This document shows positions 30,898 to 38,148 of a DNA stretch of 64,000 nt, piece by piece. The notes under the pieces are model-generated. The model was not told where the DNA came from. It did no database searches and saw only the letters and a program-made list of their open reading frames with translations. This DNA comes from Acinetobacter seifertii. GTDB lineage: Bacteria; Pseudomonadota; Gammaproteobacteria; Pseudomonadales; Moraxellaceae. The position numbers and the translations under genes were made by a program. The stretch spans positions 310,001-374,000 of the forward strand of contig NZ_KB851203.1 of NCBI RefSeq assembly GCF_000368065.1. The letters run 5' to 3'. The first letter of the stretch is position 1. The number at the start of each line of letters is the position of its first letter.

Positions 30898-31488
30898 ATG
30901 AAAACGTTTAAACAACTTGTAATCGCGACAACACTTGCAAGCACCTTACTATTTTCCGGCTGTGGCTATAATACTTTACAGGTCAAAGATGAGGCTGTAA
31001 CAGCGGCTTGGTCTGAGGTACAGAACCAATATCAACGTCGATCAGATTTAGTACCAAATCTTGTAAACGTAGTTAAAGGTTATGCTAAGCACGAAGAGCA
31101 AGTATTAACTGAAGTAACTCAGGCACGCGCAAATGTAGCAGGGTTGAAAGTCGATAAAGAAGTATTGGAAGACCCAGCATTACTTGAAAAATATCAACAA
31201 GCGCAAAGCCAGTTAACTGGTGCGTTATCTCGACTGATTGCTGTTTCAGAAAATTACCCAGACTTAAAAGCCAATACCCAATTCCAAGAATTACAGGTTC
31301 AGCTTGAGGGTACAGAAAACCGAATTGCTGTGGCACGTAATCGTTATATTACAACTGTTCAAGACTATAACTCTTATGTCCGTCAGTTCCCACAAGCTGT
31401 AACAGCGAAAGTGATTGGTATGCATCCAAAAGCTAATTTCTCTGCGGAAGCATCGGCTCAGCAGGCTCCAAAAGTTTCTTTTGATTAA
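30898..31488 (+). CDS. lemA: LemA family lipoprotein
   Basis: LemA-type protein, 196 aa from ATG 30898 (GAGGA upstream; GTG 30892 is an alternative). Lipoprotein signal with LLFSGCGYN, lipidation at about Cys22. The LemA core is a coiled helical bundle: VKDEAVTAAWSEVQNQYQRR, SDLVPNLVNVVKGYAKHE and NRYITTVQDYNSYVRQFP. LemA proteins commonly pair with TPM-domain proteins, as here, and their exact role is unsettled. It is the first gene of a three-gene unit. Confidence 0.9.
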   Translation: MKTFKQLVIATTLASTLLFSGCGYNTLQVKDEAVTAAWSEVQNQYQRRSDLVPNLVNVVKGYAKHEEQVLTEVTQARANVAGLKVDKEVLEDPALLEKYQQAQSQLTGALSRLIAVSENYPDLKANTQFQELQVQLEGTENRIAVARNRYITTVQDYNSYVRQFPQAVTAKVIGMHPKANFSAEASAQQAPKVSFD

Positions 31489-31509
31489 TTTAAATCAAGG
31501 AAGTGCCGC

Positions 31510-32592
31510 ATGAGAAATACGATATTGCTTCAGTCTAAGCAAATTAAGGTATTCGTTATTACCTTAATGGTGCTTTGCTGCAGTGTTCTTTTTCAGAGTG
31601 CGGCTTGGAGTGAGAATAATATTGCCACTGCTACAGATGAAACTGACACGGTGGTGGCAGGTAAAATTATTCAACAGCAGCAAGCTCAAGCATCGAAGCC
31701 TAAAGTAAATGAGCAGGCTGCTTCAAGTGCCGCGCCTCGAGCTCAGGTTGCAAATGACATAGCTGCTGGTGAATCAATTCGTGGTTTACCTACATTAAAT
31801 CAGCCTGTCATTGATCAAGCCAATATTTTAAGTGAAGCTGAAAAGCAGCAACTTAACCAGAAAATTTTAAATTTATATCAGCAAGGTAAGGCACAAATAG
31901 GTATCGTGATTGTGCCGACTACGGGCCAAGAAGATATTTTTGATTACGCTTTGCGTGTCGGTGAGAAATGGCAACTTGGTTCAAGTAAACGTGATAATGG
32001 TTTGCTTATCGCAGTTGCAATTAATGATCATAGAATACAAATTCTAACTGGATATGGTTTAGAAGGCGTATTACCAGATATCGTTGCAAGCCGAATTATT
32101 CGAAATCAAATTACACCTTACTTTAAACAAGCCCAATATGCACAAGGCTTAAATGCTGGTGTCGATGAAATTACAAGAATTTTAAATCTAGATCCGGAAG
32201 TTGCTCAGCAAGCTGCCCAAGATTTAAAAGAGCGCCAACATCAGGCTGCCGAAGAACAACAAGCCAAACAAACAACGCTGACGATGGCATTATTTATTCT
32301 TATTGCCGGAATTGTAGGCTCATTTATTGTTGGTCGACCTCTTAGTGCTTCTACCGCAGGTGTTGCCGCTGCAGTAGCAGGTTTTGTTAACGGTGCAGGC
32401 GTGGTCACTAGTTTATTACTTGGATTTGGTATCTTCTTTTTACTCATTACCTCAATTGCCCAACTTATTTTACAGGCTATTTTAAGTGGTTCTGGTGGTG
32501 GTGGACGCGGAGGCGGCTTCGGTGGTGGAGGCGGCGGTTATGGTGGCGGCGGAGGTCGTTTTGGTGGTGGAGGTGCTTCAGGCTCATGGTAA
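31510..32592 (+). CDS. TPM-domain membrane protein (YgcG family)
   Basis: 360 aa. An N-terminal signal/anchor is followed by a low-complexity Q/A/S linker. A TPM domain lies at about residues 95-215 (QPVIDQANILSEAEKQQLNQ, QIGIVIVPTTGQEDIFDYALRVGEKWQLG, GYGLEGVLPDIVASRIIR). Two hydrophobic segments follow at about 250-325, and the last 35 residues are almost pure glycine with a few R/F/Y and end SGSW. This LemA-TPM pairing and the glycine-rich tail are typical of YgcG-like proteins. Role unknown; some relatives act in envelope stress or photosystem repair. Confidence 0.85.
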   Translation: MRNTILLQSKQIKVFVITLMVLCCSVLFQSAAWSENNIATATDETDTVVAGKIIQQQQAQASKPKVNEQAASSAAPRAQVANDIAAGESIRGLPTLNQPVIDQANILSEAEKQQLNQKILNLYQQGKAQIGIVIVPTTGQEDIFDYALRVGEKWQLGSSKRDNGLLIAVAINDHRIQILTGYGLEGVLPDIVASRIIRNQITPYFKQAQYAQGLNAGVDEITRILNLDPEVAQQAAQDLKERQHQAAEEQQAKQTTLTMALFILIAGIVGSFIVGRPLSASTAGVAAAVAGFVNGAGVVTSLLLGFGIFFLLITSIAQLILQAILSGSGGGGRGGGFGGGGGGYGGGGGRFGGGGASGSW

Positions 32593-33146
32593 CAACATCA
32601 GAAACAACACAAATTATTACTCAACCCAAAATTGAGGAATTTGTAGAGCCAAGTTTAAAACGTTGGTTTAAGCATATATGTTATTTTCCTGCGAGTAGCC
32701 GTTATTTTAGTAAAAAGGATAAACAAGCGATTACTAAAGCTGTTCAACAAGCAGAACTTGGTCATGTCGGTGAAATACAGGTCGTTATAGAAGGGCATAT
32801 TCCTTGTTCACAAGCGTATAGACAAAATACGCGCTTAAGGGCACAACAACTATTTGCAGAACTTGGAGTTTGGGATACCGAACTTAATAGCGGTGTGCTG
32901 CTCTATTTAAATTTATGTGAACGCACAGTAGAAATTATATTTGACCGCGGTATTAGCAATGCAACTACTGATCAAGTGTGGCAAAAGATTTGTGAGTCTA
33001 TTGTTCAACAGCTCAAACAAAAACAGTATCTACAAGCTGTAGTAATTGGGGTTCAGCAAATTGGTGATGTGATGTCTCGCTTTTACGATGAGAATATGCC
33101 AGATCAAAATGATGAATTGGGAAATGCACCGATTATTATTAATTAG
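32586..33146 (+). CDS. Second TPM-domain protein
   Basis: 186 aa, overlapping the previous gene by seven bases. It has no signal peptide or clear membrane helix. The core resembles a TPM domain (GHVGEIQVVIEGHIPCSQAY, ELGVWDTELNSGVLLYLNLCERTVEIIFDRGI). It completes the lemA-TPM-TPM unit, an arrangement seen in other proteobacteria. The cytoplasmic form next to an anchored one suggests a pair acting on opposite sides of the inner membrane; this is inference. Confidence 0.8.
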   Translation: MVTTSETTQIITQPKIEEFVEPSLKRWFKHICYFPASSRYFSKKDKQAITKAVQQAELGHVGEIQVVIEGHIPCSQAYRQNTRLRAQQLFAELGVWDTELNSGVLLYLNLCERTVEIIFDRGISNATTDQVWQKICESIVQQLKQKQYLQAVVIGVQQIGDVMSRFYDENMPDQNDELGNAPIIIN

Positions 33147-33487
33147 TTTATTGCTCTAGAAATTAACTATTTTTAGTATTTATTCTTGATATGGTGGTTG
33201 ACAAAAAATGTCACCTATTTAACTGCTTTTAAAGAGATTTTTGTCACATTAAAGAGTGAAAAAAAGAAATAGGATGTGAAGTAATTTTTATTAGTGATTC
33301 AATACTAATAAAATTATGGTGACAATTTTTGTCAGTTATGTGCTTAATATACAAATAAAATTAATTTTGATAAATCTTAACTTACTGTTTTTAAATAAAA
33401 AATAAAAGTTGGCATGGTTGCTGCAATATAGTTGTTAGCTTAAAAAGCTTATATAAAAACATATATACAATCTTTGGGGAAAAGGCT
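33147..33487 (+). promoter_or_regulatory. pilA upstream regulatory region
   Basis: A 341-bp AT-rich gene-free stretch. It contains two 15-bp palindromes of the form TGACA-N5-TGTCA (33199-33213 and 33320-33334), a single TGTCA half-site (33242-33246) and a sigma-54 promoter (33410-33425). P. aeruginosa pilA is driven by RpoN and PilR, whose binding sites are TGTC-rich, so a PilR-type activator is the natural candidate here. Confidence 0.6.
33410..33425 (+). promoter_or_regulatory. Sigma-54 promoter of pilA
   Basis: TGGCATGGTTGCTGCA has GG (33411-33412) and GC (33423-33424) separated by exactly 10 bases and matches the -24/-12 consensus except T for C at one place and C for T before TGCA. The predicted start near 33436 leaves a leader of about 50 bases. 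Confidence 0.7.
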
Positions 33488-33997
33488 ATGAATGCACAAA
33501 AAGGTTTTACATTAATTGAACTTATGATCGTAGTTGCGATTATTGGTATTTTGGCGGCAATCGCGATTCCTGCGTATCAGGATTACACTGTTCGTGCACA
33601 AGTAACAGAAGGGTTGAATGTGGCGGGTGGTGTTAAAACAGCTGTAAATGATTATTTTGCTGATGTAGGTGATTGGCCAGCTAATATTCAAGCTGCTGTT
33701 TGCGGTAAAAATGCAACTAAAGTTTGTGCTGGTGGTACAAATACTGATTATAAAGGTAATTATGTAACACAAGTTGATGTGACGAATGGTGGCGTTGATA
33801 TTACTTATGGTAATAAAGCAAACACAAATGCATTAGCGACCAAAGTGTTATCACTTATTCCTGGTTCTGATACAGCTAAAAACGTTACTTGGGTTTGTGG
33901 TAATGCTTCAACGCCTAAAGGTGTAACATTAGCTACTACTGCAACAAATAATACAACCATTGATGCTAAATACCTACCTGGTTCTTGCAAAAACTAA
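33488..33997 (+). CDS. pilA: Major type IV pilin PilA
   Basis: Structural subunit of type IV pili, needed for twitching and natural transformation. The 169-aa prepilin has a short leader MNAQKG cut before F (PilD site), then [20 protein letters not shown] with the conserved Glu at +5. The globular head has four cysteines, one pair near [12 protein letters not shown] and one near the end (VTWVCG and LPGSCKN). The C-terminus is KN, not Ser, so a terminal-serine glycosylation site is absent. The head is rich in T, N and G. Preceded by a sigma-54 promoter, followed by a hairpin terminator. Confidence 0.96.
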   Translation: MNAQKGFTLIELMIVVAIIGILAAIAIPAYQDYTVRAQVTEGLNVAGGVKTAVNDYFADVGDWPANIQAAVCGKNATKVCAGGTNTDYKGNYVTQVDVTNGGVDITYGNKANTNALATKVLSLIPGSDTAKNVTWVCGNASTPKGVTLATTATNNTTIDAKYLPGSCKN

Positions 33998-34013
33998 ATA
34001 TTTTTTTAAAGTG

Positions 34014-34040
34014 AAAAGCTGGATTTATTCCAGCTTTTTA
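34014..34040 (+). terminator. Terminator after pilA
   Basis: AAAGCTGGA (34015-34023), TTTAT loop, TCCAGCTTT (34029-34037), then TTATTT. Located between pilA and the accessory gene, it would keep pilin mRNA more abundant than the downstream genes. Confidence 0.8.
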
Positions 34041-34052
34041 TTTGGATTACAT

Positions 34053-34763
34053 ATGAGTAAACGTATTAAGTTCTTCATACTACATATAACATTTTCACTT
34101 ATAGTCATTAGTTTATTAATTTGTTGTATTTTTCTTATGTGGTATCCCACCCCTTTGAGTAAAGCGACAGGACTAGAACACATATTATTTTTACTAATTT
34201 TAGTCGATGTTATTGTTGGGCCGCTTTTAGGATTGTTGATTTATAAAGAAGGTAAAAAAACTCTAAAGTTTGATTTGGCTATAATTTGTATTTTACAAAT
34301 TAGTGCGTTTCTTTTTGGCTGTTATCATGTGTTTAAGGGCAGACCTGTATGGATAGTATACAGTGTCGATCAATTTGAATTAATACGTGACAATGAAGTG
34401 GTTTCTAAATCATATCAATCTTCATTTTTAGGCCCAAAATTTGTTGGTATCCAATATTCTAATGTTCCTCAATTAAAGCAAAAAGAAATGTTTCAAGAGT
34501 TATTCAGTGGAATAGCTTTAGCACAAGATCCCAAAAACTATAAAAAATTAAGTCAAATAAAACCACAACTCTTACAACATTTACAAGGTCTAGAAATACT
34601 TGAAAAATTTAACTCTAAACAGCAAGTAGAAAATATTTTAAAAAAATATCCAGAAGCGAATGCATGGGTTCCTTTAAAAGCAAATGCTGTAGATATGGTT
34701 GTTTTAATGGATAAAAACTCGGCTCAAGTGGTTAAAATTGTAGACCTACGACCATGGAAATAA
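34053..34763 (+). CDS. TfpX/TfpZ-like type IV pilin accessory protein
   Basis: 236 aa from ATG 34053 (the frame is open further upstream, but that part overlaps pilA and the terminator). Three to four membrane segments lie in the first 115 residues (FFILHITFSLIVISLLICC, LEHILFLLILVDVIVGPLLG, LAIICILQISAFLFGCYHVF), then a soluble domain with GRPVWIVYSVDQFELI. Genes of this type sit beside pilA in Pseudomonas and Acinetobacter and modulate pilin assembly or disassembly according to pilin type. Which Tfp class it is cannot be decided by eye. Confidence 0.82.
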   Translation: MSKRIKFFILHITFSLIVISLLICCIFLMWYPTPLSKATGLEHILFLLILVDVIVGPLLGLLIYKEGKKTLKFDLAIICILQISAFLFGCYHVFKGRPVWIVYSVDQFELIRDNEVVSKSYQSSFLGPKFVGIQYSNVPQLKQKEMFQELFSGIALAQDPKNYKKLSQIKPQLLQHLQGLEILEKFNSKQQVENILKKYPEANAWVPLKANAVDMVVLMDKNSAQVVKIVDLRPWK

Positions 34764-34861
34764 ATCAGGAACTCTTGTGAGAAGATACATATACAAGCTA
34801 ATTCTTCTCACTTTCTTCCATGTATAATCCTTCTCAAGTTTTTGGCCTATAACCTGTCATT

Positions 34862-36490
34862 ATGCAAGTATTCTTTCTGTTCCTCGCAGCAATCCTGTTA
34901 GGTTTTGCGTGGCTATCGCCATTTCACTATAACCCTTGGGTGATGTTTTCTAGCGAAATGAGTACCTTTGCAGCAGGTCTAGGTGTCTTAGCTGCGCTTT
35001 TTCATCAAAATATTAAAATTCCGCGTGCACAATTATTGTTGTTACCATTTATTTTAATTCCAGTGGTGCAGTGGGCTTTGGGGTTAGTTTTTGATTTTAG
35101 TACAGCTTTGTTAAGTTCACTTTATTTTTTAGGCTTCTGGTTTATGGTTGTAGCGGGCTATAACCTATCATTAGAGCCACAAAAAAGAGATGAGATTTTT
35201 ATAGGTTTTAGTTTTCTTACTGTTATTGTTTCAGTTGCAACAAGCGTTATTGCAATTTGTCAGTGGTTAAACGTTGATACACATTTTGCACACATGCTGC
35301 ATTTAATAGGTAATAGACCTTACGGAAATTTTGGCCAACCTAATAATATGGCAACATTTCTCATTATGGGGCTATTAGGGTGCTTATATTTATATGAAAA
35401 GAACAAGGCTTCAGTTTGGTTGCTCTTGCCATCAGCACTAACTATTTTATTTGCAGTTGTTCTGAGTCAATCACGAACCTCTTGGATTGTTTTGCCTTTT
35501 TTACTCATCTATTGGGTTGTTAAGCAATTTAATAAACCTAAGCGTTTTGGACTATTTCAAGGCCTACTTTGGTGCGCTGGCTTTTTTTTAATGGCTGGTT
35601 TGGTTTTACCGTTTATTACAAGCTTAATTGAAACGTGGTCACATACTGATATAACTCAGGCGAGTAGCTTGGCTGAACGGGCAAGTTCTGGTTACTTACG
35701 CTTTAATATCTGGACTCAAATGTTACTCGCTGTACAGCAACATCCGTGGCTGGGATATGGCTGGAATCAAACCAGTGTTGCTCAAATGTCCGCTTATGCT
35801 CTTTTCCCAACAACAGAGTGGACGACCAGCGCTCATAATGTGCTGCTTGATCTTATTATTTGGAATGGTATTCCAATTGCTACTGTGATGATTGCCTACT
35901 TTACATGTTGGTTGTTTTGGTTGAACCAACAAGCGAAAGAAACGATCTCAATCATTGCAATAATGATGGTATGCACAGTACTTATTCATGCGATGTTAGA
36001 GTTTCCGCAGCGCTATGCCTATTTCTTACTGACTTGTGGCTTTCTATTGGGTGTAATTCAAGCACAGACTCCAATACTGAAAGGCGTTGTATTAAGCAAA
36101 CATCTTTTGCGTTTAGTATGGGGTATAGGCTTGGTACTTGTAATCGCAATTTGGCGCGACTACAACGTATATGTCATGAATAGTAACTTACTATTTAAAA
36201 ACAAGCAGCCAAATGCTGAGTTTATGGGAAGCAATCGAATTTTTGTTTTAACTCAATTTGATCAACGTTTAAAGTGGATCGCACTTAATCCTAATGTAAC
36301 TTTATCTGAAGCAGAATTAGTTCAATGGGGAAATTTTGTGAAGAACAAAGCAACTCCATATAATTTGCGTAAATATGCTCAGTTACTTGCTTACAATGGA
36401 AAAGTAGATCAAGCAGAGCAACAAATATTTATTTTGCAGCACCTTTATGGGCAGCAAATAACACTGCCGGAATTATTAAAAGATAAATAA
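34862..36490 (+). CDS. pglL: PglL-type protein O-oligosaccharyltransferase / Wzy_C-family ligase
   Basis: Polytopic membrane protein (542 aa, about 12 hydrophobic segments) of the O-antigen ligase superfamily. The N-terminus resembles the PglL_A region. The NRPYGNFGQPNNMATFLIMG stretch and the large periplasmic loop with WLGYGWNQTSVAQ and TTEWTTSAHNVLLDLIIWNG carry the conserved residues of Wzy_C ligases. The C-terminal soluble part (about 430-542) has a Wzy_C_2-like character. It probably moves lipid-linked capsule-type glycan onto serine/threonine of periplasmic proteins. Position next to pilA does not by itself prove pilin specificity. Confidence 0.85.
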   Translation: MQVFFLFLAAILLGFAWLSPFHYNPWVMFSSEMSTFAAGLGVLAALFHQNIKIPRAQLLLLPFILIPVVQWALGLVFDFSTALLSSLYFLGFWFMVVAGYNLSLEPQKRDEIFIGFSFLTVIVSVATSVIAICQWLNVDTHFAHMLHLIGNRPYGNFGQPNNMATFLIMGLLGCLYLYEKNKASVWLLLPSALTILFAVVLSQSRTSWIVLPFLLIYWVVKQFNKPKRFGLFQGLLWCAGFFLMAGLVLPFITSLIETWSHTDITQASSLAERASSGYLRFNIWTQMLLAVQQHPWLGYGWNQTSVAQMSAYALFPTTEWTTSAHNVLLDLIIWNGIPIATVMIAYFTCWLFWLNQQAKETISIIAIMMVCTVLIHAMLEFPQRYAYFLLTCGFLLGVIQAQTPILKGVVLSKHLLRLVWGIGLVLVIAIWRDYNVYVMNSNLLFKNKQPNAEFMGSNRIFVLTQFDQRLKWIALNPNVTLSEAELVQWGNFVKNKATPYNLRKYAQLLAYNGKVDQAEQQIFILQHLYGQQITLPELLKDK

Positions 36491-36524
36491 AAAAATCCCC
36501 TTGCACTACAAGGGGATTTTTTTA
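36487..36524. terminator. Bidirectional terminator between pglL and bfr
   Basis: AAAAATCCCCTTG (36491-36503), short loop, CAAGGGGATTTTTTT. It separates the convergent genes. Confidence 0.85.
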
Positions 36525-36531
36525 TGCAAGA

Positions 36532-36996
36532 TTACATTTGGCTCTGGATATAATTTTCGATACCAACGCTACCGATAAGGTCAATTTGAGTGTCTAACCA
36601 ATCCCAATATTCTTCTTCTTTTTCTAGAATTTCTTGTACTAAATCACGCGTTACATAATCTTGTTCTGTTTCAGCTAAAGCGACTGCTTTTTGAATAGCT
36701 TCAATGTTTTCTTTTACTTTGCGAATATCACATTGCAGAACTTCTTCTGTATGTTGACCGATATATAATTTACCTAGATGTTGAAGATTTGGGAGGCCTT
36801 CTAAAAATAAAATACGTTCAATAATTTTATCTGCATGCTTCATTTGACGAATTGATTCTTTATATTCAGCAGAACCGAGTTGTTCAATACCCCAGTCATT
36901 GAACATGCGAGAGTGTAAAAAGTATTGGTTAATTGCAGTTAAATGATGATACAGCACTTGGTTAAGCTGATTAATCACATCACGATTGCCTTTCAT
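36532..36996 (-). CDS. bfr: Bacterioferritin, haem-binding subunit with degenerate ferroxidase site
   Basis: Iron-storage 24-mer subunit of 154 aa. Alignment by eye with E. coli Bfr is gap-free at the N-terminus. The haem ligand Met52 (RQMKHADK) and His54 are kept. Of the six di-iron ligands, Glu18 is His, Glu51 is Gln, Glu94 is Val and His130 is Tyr; only His54 and Glu127 remain. This pattern is known for haem-type subunits that assemble with a separate ferroxidase subunit (for example in P. putida). It is probably a partner of another ferritin gene outside the window and the docking surface for Bfd, encoded just upstream. Confidence 0.93.
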   Translation of the reverse strand: MKGNRDVINQLNQVLYHHLTAINQYFLHSRMFNDWGIEQLGSAEYKESIRQMKHADKIIERILFLEGLPNLQHLGKLYIGQHTEEVLQCDIRKVKENIEAIQKAVALAETEQDYVTRDLVQEILEKEEEYWDWLDTQIDLIGSVGIENYIQSQM

Positions 36997-37152
36997 TGTA
37001 GCTACTCCAAAACAATTTCTGCCTTAATCCAATTAAGGCAATCTATGAATTCATTTTAGTGAACAATCATGGATATGGCGAGTAATTTATAGAACAGCAA
37101 ATGAAAATCGCAATCAAAAACAACACAATATTGGTAAAGGTGAGTTTCCTTC

Positions 37153-37202
37153 CAAAAAAAACCGCTTGAATGAGGAACAATGAACGTTCCGCAAAAAGCG
37201 GT
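37153..37202 (-). terminator. Terminator of bfd
   Basis: ACCGCTT (37161-37167) pairs with AAGCGGT (37196-37202), with an inner GGAAC/GTTCC stem. The A-run at 37154-37160 is a T-run on the minus strand. Confidence 0.7.
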
Positions 37203-37240
37203 GGAGGAGTCAATAATTTACTGTTAAATACTAATTTTTA

Positions 37241-37435
37241 TTATGCAGCTACCGAAATGCGTGCAGCAATTTCAGCTAATTCATCACTAATAATAGCACG
37301 TGCTTCTGGTGCACAGCGTCCGCAGCAAGTACCAAGGTCAAGCAAATCGCGAATTTCACGATAGCTTTCAGCGCCATTTTCAATAGCGTCTTTGATATCT
37401 TGATCTGTAATGCCACGACACAAGCAAACGTACAT
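37241..37435 (-). CDS. bfd: Bacterioferritin-associated ferredoxin
   Basis: [2Fe-2S] protein that docks on bacterioferritin and passes electrons to its haem to release stored iron. The 64 aa start at ATG 37435 (a TTG 15 bases earlier is also in frame but unlikely). Ligand cysteines are C4 and C6 (MYVCLCRG) and C38 and C41 (GTCCGRC), the Bfd_BFR fold pattern. The gene is preceded by a near-perfect Fur box, so it is induced by iron starvation, and lies upstream of bfr on the same strand with a terminator between. Confidence 0.94.
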   Translation of the reverse strand: MYVCLCRGITDQDIKDAIENGAESYREIRDLLDLGTCCGRCAPEARAIISDELAEIAARISVAA

Positions 37436-37475
37436 GGGAGTGATCCCCAAATATAAATGCGATAACTGATATTAT

Positions 37476-37490
37476 TGATAATTATTATCG
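37476..37490 (-). promoter_or_regulatory. Fur box upstream of bfd
   Basis: TGATAATTATTATCG matches the 7-1-7 Fur consensus TGATAAT-N-ATTATCA in 13 of 14 defined positions. It lies 41 bp before the bfd start, where bound Fur would block the promoter. Confidence 0.8.
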
Positions 37491-37540
37491 TTTGTCAATG
37501 AAATTCATTTAAAATCTCATTTATCTTTATTGGGATTTTG

Positions 37541-37606
37541 GATAAAAAAATACCACCTAAGCGGAAATCTGAGAGTTGTCCAGATTTTTAAGCACGGTGG
37601 TATTTA
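37541..37606 (-). terminator. Terminator of ridA
   Basis: AAATACCACC (37548-37557) pairs with GGTGGTATTT around 37597-37606. On the minus strand the second arm is followed by a T-run. The loop is long (about 40 bases), so the structure is less certain than the others. Confidence 0.55.
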
Positions 37607-37643
37607 CGTTTTTCACTAAATATTTAAGAATTAAATTGTTATC

Positions 37644-38027
37644 TTATTGATTAATAATAACAATACCGTCCATTTCAACTAATGCACCTTTGGGTAAACT
37701 TGCTACCCCAAGTGCAGCGCGAGCTGGATATGGCTGAGCAAAATATTCACCCATGATTTGGTTTACAAGTTGGAAGTTAGATAAATCAGTGAGAAAAATA
37801 TTGAGTTTTGCAATATCTGCAAGTGAGCCACCTGCAGCTTCACATACAGCTTTAAGGTTGTCAAATACGCGGCGAATTTGAGCTTCAATGCCTTCTACAA
37901 GTTCCATACTGTATGGGTCTAAACCAATTTGCCCTGATAGATAGAGAGTGTTGCCTACTAAAATGGCTTGAGAATATGTGCCAATAGCAGCAGGGGCATT
38001 TTCAGTATGAATGACTTGACGGGACAT
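37644..38027 (-). CDS. ridA: RidA family reactive enamine/imine deaminase
   Basis: 127-aa RidA/YjgF protein that hydrolyses reactive 2-aminoacrylate-type intermediates. ATG 38027 has AGGAGA nearby; a longer frame to 38060 lacks such support. Family blocks are [20 protein letters not shown], the Arg-containing [15 protein letters not shown], and [20 protein letters not shown], where the active-site Arg (PAR) and Glu (VEMDG) are present. It lies directly downstream of spoT on the same strand, as in many gammaproteobacteria. Confidence 0.93.
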   Translation of the reverse strand: MSRQVIHTENAPAAIGTYSQAILVGNTLYLSGQIGLDPYSMELVEGIEAQIRRVFDNLKAVCEAAGGSLADIAKLNIFLTDLSNFQLVNQIMGEYFAQPYPARAALGVASLPKGALVEMDGIVIINQ

Positions 38028-38148
38028 TGGGTTCTCCTTGATTAAATCTTTTTCCATCATAATCGATGATACGTTTTGACAAAAGTATCATCGATTTAAT
38101 TAATTAAGTGATTTTGGAAAGTTAGATTTTAGTAAAGCAGAACAAATT

